A stretch of 64,000 bases of DNA from Micrasema longulum (taxonomy: Eukaryota; Arthropoda; Insecta; Trichoptera; Brachycentridae): positions 1 through 64,000 of the forward strand of contig JAGVSM010001264.1 in NCBI GenBank assembly GCA_022494885.1, in the 5' to 3' direction. The position numbers and the translations under genes were made by a program. Below are positions 41,646-51,895 of the stretch, one piece after another. Each line of letters opens with the position of its first letter. The first letter of the stretch is position 1. Under the pieces are notes generated by a model. The model was not told the DNA's origin, did not search any database, and saw only the letters and a program-made list of their open reading frames with translations.

Positions 41646-41870
41646 AAATTACAATGAACTTCCATCAAGAATTTTCATTTACAAACTTAAATGTTTTATT
41701 TTTAATCCATTTCATAAATTCTAATCAGTATTCGTAGTTTATGATATTTCCGATTCGTCATACGATTTGTATTTTTTTTAAAAAGAAGAACTACTTGAGT
41801 TCTCATTATTTAACCAAAAATTCGATTCTTCTTACCATTTCCTAAATGTCATAAATTACTTGTAACATAC

Positions 41871-42504
41871 GCGGCGGATCACTGGCTTCCGTAGCAATCG
41901 TGCCAGTCACAAAAACTGTATACTGTAGGGGCTGATGTCAATGCAGAATGGCTGGGCGTAGGCAGGCCGCGGCCGACAAACGATAAGCTCCGGGGGAGGT
42001 ATCGCTGCCTAGAGATCAGTGAGTAGCACTGGCGGCCGCAATCCTGAAGCAGGCAACCGGGTTATAAGGCCGGTATCTCTCCGTCGGCGGGAACGGCGGG
42101 GTGTGTTTCGGGGAAGTAGCCAAGGGTCCAATTCATCCGGGATCCAAAATTCAATCCAGAAATTATCCGAGTTCCAAGTCTAGGGGGTAGCGGTGGTCGA
42201 ATATTACAGGTGGCGGCGAGGTCCGGTTGAAGCGAGGCAGGGAGACGAAGTGGAGAGTAAAAGCCTTTAGTGGTGTTAACGATTGACTGATTTATTTTTG
42301 CCCGGCGGGGCTATATAAACAATACATTTCGCCGTGCGGCGGCGTTGCTAGGCCAATAGCGGGCGGTACTAGGTTGGCCAATCACGTGGCGAGAGAGATA
42401 GCGAGCACATTCGCCCGCTCTATCGGTTTCTCTCGCGCCACGTATAAGAACGTTCCCCTCTCACTACCCAGTCGCAGTTTCCTGCCAACCGCGCGGCGAT
42501 CAAC
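41871..42504 (-). promoter_or_regulatory. GC-rich island with TATA/Inr core promoter; possible solo LTR
   Basis: This is the only long GC-rich tract of the window. On the reverse strand, TATATA (complement at 42312-42317) is followed about 30 nt downstream by TCAGTC (complement 42285-42290), the spacing of a TATA box and an insect initiator. The block begins TGTAACAT (41871) and ends GATCAACA (42504), that is TG...CA on either strand, the usual LTR limits. Just beyond, CACGTGGC and CCAAT-type strings occur upstream of the TATA. No matching target duplication, primer-binding site or gag/pol was found. The alternative is a real host promoter or CpG island. Confidence 0.45.
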
Positions 42505-42770
42505 ATTCAAACAGAATAATTAACAAGTTTATTTCTATGATACATTAAATAACATAGTAAGCAATCAATAATATTATATTAAATGATTCCTAGTCTAAAC
42601 ACGCTTCAGTATGGCGATAACCACCCCCGAAAGCGACAAATGCTGGTCTTTATTGGGGAGGCAGTACCTCGCTTACACATACTAAAGTCCCTATTTCAAA
42701 ATTATATCGAAAGGCCCCAGGAAGGGCCGCCAAGTTATTATATGCGGCATTACGTCGGCAACTTAACTTG
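42505..42770. other. Unassigned DNA
   Basis: Nothing is recognised. Confidence 0.25.
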
Positions 42771-42771
42771 T

Positions 42772-42840
42772 GTTTGAAAAATGGAAATCGAGTTGTGGTA
42801 GAGTGGAATTTGAATCTCGGACCTATGGTCCGTGAGTCCA
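42772..42840 (-). mobile_element. SINE-A fragment (copy 5), reverse strand
   Basis: The head portion 'tggtagagtggaatttgaat' (42796) with a degenerate B box complement, ending at 'tccgtgagtcc' (42839). The tail half and the A-box end are missing. Confidence 0.6.
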
Positions 42841-43440
42841 CAATAATACCTTTTAAATTACGTTTCGGAAAGGTTAATTCTAGTAAGTATGTAACATCAT
42901 CGCTTAAGTCATCCAGTTAACCTCTTTGGCAGATTGACTTTGGCATATTCAGATATTGCTAGTAAAAATAAATATAAAACATTATTCATTAATGAGATTT
43001 AATTCTAATAAAAAATCACTGTATACAAATTAAATTAAACGTTTTTTTTTCTCTCTCCCTGTAAAAATATCTTAAATAAAATTTAAGGGAGGTTATAAAA
43101 GCTCCCTTTAATGACAAAATAGGCAATGAAAACATTGAAACTGACACGCAGGAGGGGGGATAAAGATTGTCAATGAATTTTATTGCTAAGACCTTTTATC
43201 GCGCCCCAAGCCTGGTGAGAACTGGTAACGATGCATAAGATATTTGTATTTACGTACTAATTACGCGCTAACAAAGCGTTCTCCCCCCCCGATAGCGTTC
43301 AGAATACCAGCCCTGGAGTTCATTGAATATTGTGTCTGTACCAGAAACAATTTTACCCCTATTAACATGATTGAACATTTTATAAATTTCAGATTCTCTT
43401 TCAGACGATTTAACGAGCGGACAGGACACAAACCTATTTT
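42841..43440. other. Unassigned DNA
   Basis: No gene is recognised. The ORF at 43244-43459 is not supported by similarity and runs into a T-rich SINE tail. Confidence 0.25.
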
Positions 43441-43444
43441 CCTT

Positions 43445-44107
43445 TTCTTTTTTTTTTAAAATTATTATTAAATAAAAAAGTGAGTTTTTATGGTTTACTC
43501 AAATATTTCAATTTTAAAGGCCATTTTCAATGATTTGTAAATGATTCACTCTTAAAAAATGGTAATCATTTGAGCGATCACAATGAACAGCTATAAGCAT
43601 GCTTAAGTTATCGCAGACATAAGTCAACGCGTGTGTAATCTCTAAGTCAACGTTCGTGTCGGTTTGTTTTTTGTTTCCCTCGTAAATAAATACAGTTGAT
43701 TGGCGAAAAACCGGCGTTTACAATAAAAAATAAAACAATACATTGCATTTGCAAAATAGTAAGGAGTATCTAATGTAAAAAGTAATATTTAAATTACAAT
43801 TACTATGGCGACTGCTTTTCTTAACATTTGGCTTGCCAACCACGGGCTAAATGCAATGAATAGCATGATAAATAATAAATAAATGAAAATAGCAGTTTTG
43901 GAATATTTTCCATTTTTATACCGGTGAAATTCAAATGTGTGATTGCGCAGCAGGATTATACGTCGCGAAACGTGAATATTTGGACATTTAATATAAGGTG
44001 TTGACGAATGTTCCATTGTGATCGCGTATACGATAAAAAAACACTGTGAGAAATTGTTATTAAGTCGCTTTTTAGCACGTCCATAGTTATTTGTGATTGA
44101 GCTACAG
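43445..44107. mobile_element. SINE-A tail fused to hAT-like element H (chimera, copy 3)
   Basis: The reverse SINE-A tail and body (43445-43562: 'ttaaaggccattttcaatga' 43513, 'attcactcttaaaaaatggt' 43543) passes directly into H sequence ('catttgagcgatcacaatga' 43567) and on to the H right end 'gtgattgagctacag' (44107). Exactly the same SINE/H junction occurs at 47.05 kb, so the fusion pre-dates both copies. The H left TIR is missing. No coding capacity. Confidence 0.8.
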
Positions 44108-44410
44108 GGTTAATTCTCATTGGCTGGTTTAAGCAGCCATTTTACACACTACGCATCATTCACCATTTCGCAGATGTGCAGTACGTCACGAAACGTAAAT
44201 ATTTTGACATTTAATATTAAATGTTCACGAAAGTTCCGCTGTGATCGGGAATACGATAAACAACCACTGTGAGAAATTGTTATCACGTCGCTTATTAACA
44301 CATCGATAGTTATTTGTGATTAAGCTACAGGGTTTATTCTCATTGCCTGGTTTAAGCGGCCATTTTACACACTACGCAATATTCACCATTTCGCGTATTT
44401 CCAAACATCC
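44050..44410. repeat. Local duplication of H right end plus M1 segment
   Basis: The block ending 'gagctacagggttaattctc' (44099) with 'aagcagccattttacacact' (44132) recurs about 230 bp later as 'aagctacagggtttattctc' (44321) with 'aagcggccattttacacact' (44353). Between them, 'cgtcacgaaacgtaaatatt' (44184) restarts the H right half. The unit is a tandem duplication of a composite of H and M1 sequence. Confidence 0.7.
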
Positions 44411-44469
44411 ACATTTTTTAAATTCAGCCAGACGTGTCTCCCTCATATAAATAAAGGATTAAGCTCTAT

Positions 44470-44725
44470 TACTTTAAAAAATGTGTTTTATTTTTTTCTT
44501 TAAAAAAATATCCTTAATAAATGTCAAGTTACGGAAGGTGTTGACCTCGCTCTTTCATGACATTGGTCGTAGGGAGTCAGAAAAGTTGATGCATGCCACG
44601 GATTGGAGAACCTTACTGGACGTCAAAAATAAAATATAAAAATTATTCCTTATGGAATAATTAAAAAAATATATATTTATCGATGACAACCATGAAGTTT
44701 CGCATAAATAAATTGTCTATGTTTT
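44470..44725. other. AT-rich spacer
   Basis: Nothing is recognised. Confidence 0.3.
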
Positions 44726-44729
44726 TATG

Positions 44730-44860
44730 AATGTATGTATGTGTATTGTGTATGCACATGGGTGTATGTACGTGTGTGTGTATGTACATGTGTATATATG
44801 TGTATATATATAATATATATATGTGTGTATATATGTGTATGTCTGTATGTATATGAATCA
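44730..44860. repeat. TG/TA-rich microsatellite
   Basis: Mixed (TGTA)n, (TG)n and (TA)n tracts. The ORF of alternating Ile, Tyr, Thr and His on the reverse strand is an artefact. Confidence 0.85.
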
Positions 44861-44899
44861 AAATGTGTATCCGAATAAGTTTATATTTTGTTTGTCTGT

Positions 44900-45030
44900 G
44901 CTCTATATTAATTTGTTAACTATTATAATATAATAAAATGTAATTGCCTAGCTTGGAACGGAGTATGTACCATTGTTAGCTGGGCAAAGTGAACATGGAA
45001 TCATATTTTGATAAAGAGTGTGAATAAATA
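44900..45030 (+). mobile_element. Non-LTR 3' terminus
   Basis: 'gttagctgggcaaagtgaac' (44975) followed by an (AATAAATA) tail. A related end, 'cagctgggcaaagtgaacaa', lies at 48150. Confidence 0.45.
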
Positions 45031-45525
45031 AAAAAGTAAATAAAAAAATAAACAAAATATCCACATAAAATATTAATTTTTCGGGTTAGCTGACTTCATA
45101 CGTCAGCCTCTCAGTAACGAAATTGCTAATAAGTAGTCAAGAAAAAATACGCGCTTATGTCATAAAGTAGATCACCGGAAATCGATATAACATACCGGAA
45201 GTTAGCAATATAAACCTGTTCTGTCATATGTAGTATCCTTAAATACGTGTTATTAATTATTAATTGATATGGTTTAATATTTCATCACGAGAAAGCTGTT
45301 ACATACGAATTAAAAAACGTTGTATTTAAGTAGGCACCTTAAATAAATCGAAATGTGCTCTCTTAGACGAACGTTTTGAAAGATAAATAAATGACAGGGT
45401 TCCGAACGGTAAGATCAGGCGAAATCGCAAATCTGAGACAGGTATAATTGATAAGATTAACTCTTGTTGTCTTTGATTTTCCCTGAATACATAGAATAAA
45501 CTCCCTCTCACTTCTGTTCGATGTA
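45031..45525. other. Unassigned DNA
   Basis: 'accggaaatcgatataacat' (45172) overlaps a partial repeat 'ataccggaagttag'. Nothing else is recognised. Confidence 0.25.
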
Positions 45526-45529
45526 CTTC

Positions 45530-46035
45530 ATAGTCCTAACGCTCCTATATACCTGCGTAGAAAATTTCAACGCTTATCAGTTCATGGTTTACCTCTTCGT
45601 TCTAATACTCAAGGCACTCTCTTAATACCCATCTACATTCCTCTTTCTTCTCTAACTCATATCCATGCGGCTCGACTGTGAAATCATCTCCCATCCACCA
45701 TCAAAGATGTTTCTACGTTATCTCTGTTTAAATCACGTCTGAAGAAACATCTCCTTTCTCTTCCCTAATCTCGCCTCCTTCCCTCTTTCCTCTTTTTTCC
45801 TTTTTCTCATTGGGTAGTAGTTTTGATTTAAGATAATTTATAAACAAATACGTTTATTTACAAATATATAAATATTTAGCTTTTTAATCTATATTTTCTA
45901 TTGAATATGTTCTGTAACTTGAATTATAAAAAAAAAAACTGTTATTGTTTTGTTGAATGGAAGAAATTGCCATTTGGCAATAAGCCCGCCAATGTACAAA
46001 TAACCTTATGTACAAAAAGTTTAATAAATAAATGA
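45530..46035 (+). pseudogene. CR1-like non-LTR C-terminus with 3' UTR
   Basis: The frame near 45560-45770 reads RRKFQRLSVHGLPLRSNTQG, then LPSTIKDVSTLSLFKSRLKK, then HLLSLP-stop. This is the last block of CR1-like ORF2 proteins (W..LP..I.....L..FK..L..HL). One stop (45679) replaces the Trp before NHLPST. The UTR ends 'ggcaataagcccgccaatgt' (45978) and AATAAATAAAT. Confidence 0.7.
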
Positions 46036-46185
46036 GTACATAGAATTAATTGTTGAATTATTATTTTTACAAATTGATTGTGCGTTTTATTTCAAATTGA
46101 AATGAAGGCTTCCAAAAGACTACAATAGATATAAAAAAAATTAGAAAAAATATTGATAATATTAAAACACATTTTTTTCAACACC

Positions 46186-46401
46186 GTTTTGAGTATGTCC
46201 AAATGCTTGCAGACTGGCTGGATTTCCTCTTTAGGGAGTTATTCATATTTAAATTTGTTGCAACAGAGAGGAAAAACATTTATGAGAAGGAAATATTGAA
46301 GTCTAGGCATTTACAGGGCTTATTACCAGTCATTAACTTGTTTAAGTGGCCACTTCACACACTGTCCAGCCAGACTGTTAGCATTTGGACATACTCAAAA
46401 C
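46186..46401 (+). mobile_element. Foldback MITE M1, reference copy with 35-bp TIRs
   Basis: The arms 46186-46220 and 46367-46401 are reverse complements at 32 of 35 positions ('gttttgagtatgtccaaatg' starts each when read inward). The interior has the usual 'gtctaggcatttacagggct' block (46301). At 216 bp this is the shortest clean copy and defines the family ends. No target duplication is obvious. Confidence 0.75.
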
Positions 46402-46940
46402 ATTGTTGAATGAACTATCTGGTTAAAAAGTAGTATAAAAATTGGAAAATTGTTTTCAGGAGTTGCCTAGTAGGTGAATTAGTTCAGCCGGATGAATCTC
46501 ACCCACATGATAAACGTTTCAGCTCTTTTACTTCACAAAAGTCAACAGATGGAAGAGTTGAGGAAATGTGAATATTCGAACATAGGTAGAAAAGTGAATG
46601 TTACTCCGCGTGAAGGGCTTATGACCTGTCATTAGCCGGTTTAAGTGGGCACTTTACACACTGCGTAACATTCACCATTCTGCCTATATATGAATTCTTT
46701 CATCTAGTGATGTTTTTGAAGTTAAAGAGCTAAAACCTTTATTTATGTGGGTGATATTCATTTGATTGAATGATATCACCAACATACTAGGCAACGAAGA
46801 AGCATAATATGAAGAAGTATAAGTTAAAATATGGGAAGAATAAAAAATGACAGGTCATAAGCCCTGCAGATGCTTGGACTTCTATATTACCTTCTCTAAA
46901 ATGTTTCTCATCTCTGTTGTAATATGTTTATACTATACTG
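46402..46940. mobile_element. Further M1 blocks in both orientations
   Basis: A reverse block (46490-46610: 'gatgaatctcacccacatga', 'gaggaaatgtgaatattcga') is followed by a forward block (46615-46780) and another reverse block (46845-46930: 'gcccctgcagatgcttgg'-like). It is a cluster of partial copies. Confidence 0.55.
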
Positions 46941-46959
46941 GTTGAGCTTTTATTTATTT

Positions 46960-47545
46960 ATTTTTTTAAAGAAAATAAATATTTGCGTTCTTATGATTTA
47001 CCCAAATATTCAATTTTAAAGGCAATTTTCAATGATTTGTAAATAATTCACTCTTAAAAAATGGTAATCATTTAAGCGATCACAATGAACAACAATAAAC
47101 ATGCTTAAGTTATCGCAGTCATAAGTCAACGCGTGTGTAATCTCTAAGTCAACGTTCGTGTGGGTTCGTTTTTTGTTTCCCTCGTAAATAAATACAGTTG
47201 ATTGGCGAAAGGAGTATCTAATACAAAAAATTGAAAATTAAATTACAATTACTATGGCGATTGCTTTTCTTGACATTTGGCTTGTCAACCGCCAGCAAAA
47301 TGCAATAAAACGCATAATAAATAAAAATAGCAGTTTTGGAATATTTTCCATATTTTCACCGATGAAATTCAAATAAGTGATTGCGCAGCAGGATTATACG
47401 TCGCGAAACGTAAATATTTTGACATTTATTATTAGGTGTTCACGGATGTTCCATTGTGATTGCGAATACGACAACGAACCATGGTGAGAAATTGTTATCA
47501 CGTCGCTTATTAGCGCGTCGATAGTTATTTGTGATTGAGCTACTG
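46960..47545. mobile_element. SINE-A tail fused to hAT-like element H (chimera, copy 4)
   Basis: Same junction as at 43.56 kb: SINE tail 'aagaaaataaatatttgcgt' (46969), 'attcactcttaaaaaatggt' (47046), then 'catttaagcgatcacaatga' (47070), ending at the H right TIR 'gtgattgagctactg' (47545). An internal deletion near 47210 removes the 'aaccggcgtttacaataaa' segment. It has no coding capacity. Confidence 0.8.
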
Positions 47546-47714
47546 GAGTTATTCAGTGTGCATATGCTGACAAAGGATTTGACAGTAAAAAAAAATCCTT
47601 TCATGTGTTTTTTTTCATTATAATTTTTATATTTTTTTATTAAGTGGAATTGCACGGAGTGGCTTTTCACGGGTACGCTTTTTTTCTTTTTTTTTTACAT
47701 TGTATATGGAAAAC

Positions 47715-48790
47715 TTTAATTTATTTATTTATACTTTTACATTGTTTGTATTCTTTTTTTTATACAGAATAATGTTCCCTCACTGGGGTGTCCCGTGCCG
47801 AGGGAAACATTTTACAAAATGTGAAACATCCCTTAAATTGGTTGTTTAACAAAGTTTACATAGTAATAATAATAATAATAAAAAAACGTAATTTTATTTT
47901 CTTAACATGAACGGCAAATCTGCCATTTACAAACATTTATAATACTAACATATTTGGCTTGTATTTTTTTTTTTTAAAGCATAAATTTCCTTATACCCAA
48001 GATTTATAAATAAAAAAAACCCAACAATTGTACAAGATTTATATTTTTAAAATTAACCTAAAAATTATACAGCATATTCAGTAGAAAGTTTAAATAATAA
48101 AACATTCTACAGTAATACAACAAGAAAATCATAAGTACTGTTTCATACAGCTGGGCAAAGTGAACAATAAACTGTGTATATTATGAAATGCATGAATAAA
48201 TAAATATAATTACCATTCACCATCTTTGAAAAAGTTCAAAAGGTTTCTTCTATGGGAACAATACCCTACACTAAATATATCAGATACGTGGGAATAACTA
48301 TTGCCGAGTTCATGAAGTCTATTTAATACGGCATTACAAGTATACACTGTCTGTGAATTGTTGCTACGAAACGGTGGCACCTGTCTAATCATTCTTCCAG
48401 GCACCCTGAAGTTGATGAGAGATAATAGTTCAGGGCAATCTCATATTGAATTTACAATTTTGAATAACTTTGAAGCTCTATAATTTTTCTTCTATCGTTA
48501 AGTTTTAACAAATTTAATGTTTTTAGTACAAAATCGTAATTTAAAAATTCATGATTGATTCTAAGTTTAAAATTTATATACCGTAAGAGTTTTTTTGGAC
48601 TCTTTCAAGAGAATTTTGGTGACAGTTGATTAATCTAATAAACCTAATTACCATTAAAATAATAAACAATTTAAACAAAAAAAAAACATAAAAAACATAG
48701 CCAATTTATATAGGCCTGAAGACTAAATTTCATCAACAGTACACGATTGGTCTATAATTTTGGTTTATTTGTAAATATTGTTTTTTGTTG
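47715..48790 (-). mobile_element. Non-LTR 3' region split by a jockey-like insertion
   Basis: 47720-47900 matches 36.66-36.98 kb ('gttccctcactggggtgtcc' 47772), and 48640-48790 matches 37.04-37.17 kb ('ttaccattaaaataataaac'). The intervening 47.9-48.64 kb is therefore a later insertion. The element is non-coding here. Confidence 0.5.
48190..48640 (-). pseudogene. Jockey-like retrotransposon C-terminus
   Basis: The reverse frame reads MPGRMIRQVPPFRSNNSQT (48404 on), YTCNAVLNRLHELGNSYSHV, and ends FFKDGEW at 48210. Upstream, broken frames give the NLLKLNDRRKI-like segment. It is homologous to the 34.1 kb relic (KVPGRMTRQVPPFSCNNSRT). It is 5'-truncated. Confidence 0.75.
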
Positions 48791-48884
48791 TTGTCACAAT
48801 TGCTATTGTTTTCATTAAATAAATTAAAAACAGTAGATAAATTAATAAATTATTGGTCCACCTTTATAATCTACATATATGTAC

Positions 48885-49095
48885 ATAATATGCAGGTACG
48901 CGGTGGTCGAGCAGCAGAGGGCATTGTGTCCAGAGTGATTGCCTTTCGGTCGAACCAGATTCCGGTTCAGTCTGTTCACTTTCTTTGTACGCCCCCGGCT
49001 ACTCTATATAACACGGCCGGGATTTTCAAACGCAGTCATATTCCACATTTATTGTAACAGATACGGTAAACGCGTGAAGGGAAAATATCGATGGA
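48885..49095. other. GC-richer unassigned segment beside SINE-A
   Basis: 'acgcggtggtcgagcagcag' (48898) and 'gcccccggctactctatata' (48990) stand out from the AT-rich surroundings. It could be a divergent SINE head, but A and B boxes are not convincing. Confidence 0.3.
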
Positions 49096-49096
49096 G

Positions 49097-49810
49097 ATCG
49101 GGTTGTGGTCCCGTGGCTAGTGTATCGAACTCACGGCTCAAAAGTTCGTGGTTCCGATCCTACTCTACCCCAACTTGATCCCATTTTCTAATAGTGAGTT
49201 ATTTACGACTCGTTGAAAATGGCCCTCAAAATAAAATATATGGGTAAAATAATATTACATCTGAATTATGTTATTTATAAAAAATATTTAATAATAAAGT
49301 AGACTCTTTTCACCTACTCTCCAAAATTCATTAAAATGTCCCCTTTCGCGTGACAAGAAACAAGTATTTATTCCATCTGCCAGTCTGTAGCACTAACTAT
49401 GCACAACACTATTTCTTCAATCGTTCTTGTTCAAACTATTTTTTTTTTTTCATCTATTGATATATTTAACAGGCCCGCGCCCCTTAATTTATTTAAAAAT
49501 AAATTAAGACTCATTATTTTTGCCTGCGATACGCTCCCACTTGCTATTTAATGATGCTCACACTTACACACACCTGAATACTCACTCCCACACAAATACA
49601 CATCTCTCAATTTACTCTCATACAGACACACCCTTTTGTTGTACCACAATTTAATATGTATGATTTTTATTTAGCAACTTCGCTGGTCTGTCTTTAAATC
49701 TTATTTTTCTTGTGTTAACTAATCATTGTTGACTGTTTGTTTCTATAAAATAAACAAATAATAAATAAATCATAAGAACGCTAATATTTATTTTTATCAA
49801 AAAAAAAATT
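49097..49810 (+). mobile_element. SINE-A copy 8, split by a retroelement 3' end
   Basis: The head and body run 49097-49248 ('atcgggttgtggtcccgtgg' 49098, imperfect B box 'ggttccgatcc' 49150-49160, 'gaaaatggccctcaaaata'). The distal body 'aaatcataagaacgctaata' is found only at 49767. The gap (49250-49765) is filled by a non-LTR 3' fragment. Confidence 0.75.
49250..49765 (+). pseudogene. Non-LTR C-terminus and 3' UTR inserted in SINE-A
   Basis: The frame near 49335-49520 reads NKYLFHLPVCSTNYAQHYFF and NRPAPLNLFKNKLRLIIF, a CR1-like terminal block. The 3' UTR ends 'aataaacaaataataaataa' (49748). Confidence 0.55.
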
Positions 49811-50014
49811 AAAAAAATGGAGGTCTAGGCGTTTACAGGGCTTACAACATGTCATTGGCTGGTTTATTATTTGTGTTACATTTATAATTGTCAATGTTGC
49901 TTTGACTATCTAACTAGGGTTATTTACTCCGTTCTAAGACAGTCAAAATAATATATATATATATATAAAACAGTAATCAGTAAAAAAAAGGTAGTGGACA
50001 TAACGTGGTAACAA

Positions 50015-50510
50015 GACAGACATAACAAGAATACAAAGACAACAAAATAAAATTCTTAAACTAACATACAACCTACCCTGCCTGACCTTTACGACTGAAC
50101 TGTACAAAAAAACACACCAGTTTGACATAAACTACTTGACTAAAATTAAGACCTCAAAAATTGTGCATAAAATAACACTGGGAAACATACAAGACGACGA
50201 CATAATATTAGTCAAAAATGCTGACATACACAAATACAGCACCAGACAACAACAACACTATCATATTGAAAAAGCAAAGACAAACACAGGACAGTCAAAA
50301 ATACTACATAATGGACTTAAACACTACAACGACCTACCTTACTACTTGAAAACTTTTACTGGAGACAAATTTAAAATCAATCTGAAAAAGCACATGATGA
50401 CTGAACTAACTAGACTAGACGAGACATAAAATGACTAGACAATATTAAATTTCTAATGTAACCCTAACGGGTTTTTTAAAATTGTAAATAAATAAAAAAT
50501 AAAATACTAC
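50015..50510 (+). pseudogene. Non-LTR retrotransposon C-terminus, open frame
   Basis: One frame continues through QNKILKLTYNLPCLTFTTEL, FDINYLTKIKTSKIVHKITL, STRQQQHYHIEKAKTNTGQ, ILHNGLKHYNDLPYYLKTF and FKINLKKHMMTELTRLDET, ending at 50429. The NGLK.YNDLP....... F...LK block is the usual C-terminal signature of jockey/CR1-like ORF2. A short UTR with 'cctaacgggttttttaaaat' and an AATAAATAAA tail follows. Confidence 0.7.
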
Positions 50511-50514
50511 ACGT

Positions 50515-50865
50515 GGACCCAATAAATCAAGTCTTTTTTTCCTTACAAGTGTTATGGAACCATGAACCTAGATATGAGTTCGTATCAACTAGTAAAACTG
50601 TCCAATGCTGTCACATGATAAATTCTTAGAATATTGTCCAGATAAATACATCTTTATCTCAGTAGTATAATTCCATTCACCCTCGATAGTTAAAATCAAT
50701 GTTTACTTAAGCCCAGTCCAAAAGATGACACCCGCGGATCAATATAAATACTAGTTTGATGGTTCCCAGTCTTAGAACTAATTTAGACTTTAAGACATAA
50801 ACATCAAACATATATATTTTTATCAGATCAGTTAAAGACATTTTAAATTTATCTCCTGCTTGACT
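50515..50865. other. Unassigned DNA
   Basis: Nothing is recognised. Confidence 0.25.
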
Positions 50866-50869
50866 TTTA

Positions 50870-51040
50870 ACTTTTAATTTGATTCTTAATTTTGTCTTTC
50901 AATTTTAACTTTTTAATTTTAATTCTTAATTTTAACTTTTAATTTAAACTTTTAACTTAATTTTAATTTAAACTTTTCATTTTAATTTTAACTTTTACTT
51001 TTAATTTTAATAATTTGATTTCAACTCTTAATTTATACTT
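50870..51040. repeat. AT minisatellite, (TTTTAATTTTAAC)-like units
   Basis: Degenerate head-to-tail units of 11-14 bp built on 'cttttaattttaa'. The phase drifts and substitutions accumulate to the right. Confidence 0.8.
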
Positions 51041-51345
51041 ACCTACATCTACTACCCGCATCGAATAATTTATTGTTAGTTGTGATTTTTTTTACAATTA
51101 AATTGAAATGTTCATGGAAGCAGAGAGAGAGGGAGGAAAGTAGAGTAGCTTTACAATGTCTTCTCCTTTCTATGAACTTTTTATGTAATATTTTTATTTT
51201 TACTTTTTAGAATTAAATTATTTTTCCCCTCTCCTCCTGCATTCATTAGTGTGAAATCTGTAATTGGTCTTACTTTTTAAAATTGTTCTTTTGTACCTTG
51301 TTTTTTTATATAAAGACTGTATGATTTAATTAATAAATAAATATA
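51041..51345 (+). mobile_element. Possible non-LTR 3' UTR
   Basis: It ends 'atttaattaataaataaata' (51327). A purine-rich block (51115-51145) and pyrimidine-rich block (51225-51245) are like the UTRs at 13.6 and 33.5 kb. No coding part. Confidence 0.35.
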
Positions 51346-51770
51346 CTTAGATACATATAACCAAAAGTTATTATAATAAAATAAATCCTATTAAAACAAA
51401 CGTTTATTTTGTCTGACCCTTAACACAAGGGTGGTGATTTGATTATTATTTTATTTTTTTTAAAAGAAAAGAAAACGTAAAATGTACTTTCTCTTGGAGG
51501 TGGATTTAAAAACTGAGCTTAGTATTTATTTGATCGAAGCATTGATATAGTAGTTACTGGATCACTCGCCCGAGAATAAAATGTGGAGGTAGTTATTTCT
51601 TTTATGCCAAGCGAAATTCTCTCTTGACCGTCTGGTCTCAACTCATTTCTACGGAATGTTGATATTGTTGATCACGTACAAGATTATATTTCTACAATTG
51701 TACTTGTGTATTTTTTACGAACGCCCATAAAGCTTTTACGTGTGTATTATTTTGTTCATTCACAGTACTT
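51346..51770. other. Unassigned DNA
   Basis: Nothing is recognised. Confidence 0.25.
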
Positions 51771-51774
51771 TTGG

Positions 51775-51895
51775 TTCTAAAGAAATCCCAGCTGCTGTGG
51801 GCATCAGACGAGGGGATATCTTGCCTTTTTGATTCAGTATCATTATGGATAAGATAATCGAGGATGTCAAATCAATGGAGCTGGGAGACAAACAA
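51775..51895 (+). pseudogene. Reverse transcriptase fragment (QGD/MDKII block)
   Basis: It reads KEIPAAVGIRRGDILPF, stop, FSIIMDKIIEDVKSMEL, matching the G.RQGD.LSP.LF...MD.I block of RTE-type RTs. It is truncated on both sides and runs straight into the L2 frame, so the apparent start Met of that frame belongs to this fragment. Confidence 0.6.

Noticed and set aside
41871..42504. Confident LTR retrotransposon call
   Set aside because: No target duplication, primer-binding site, polypurine tract or gag-pol was seen, so only a tentative solo-LTR or promoter reading is given.
44661..44861. ORF rich in Ile, His, Tyr and Thr
   Set aside because: It is the translation of a TG/TA microsatellite.
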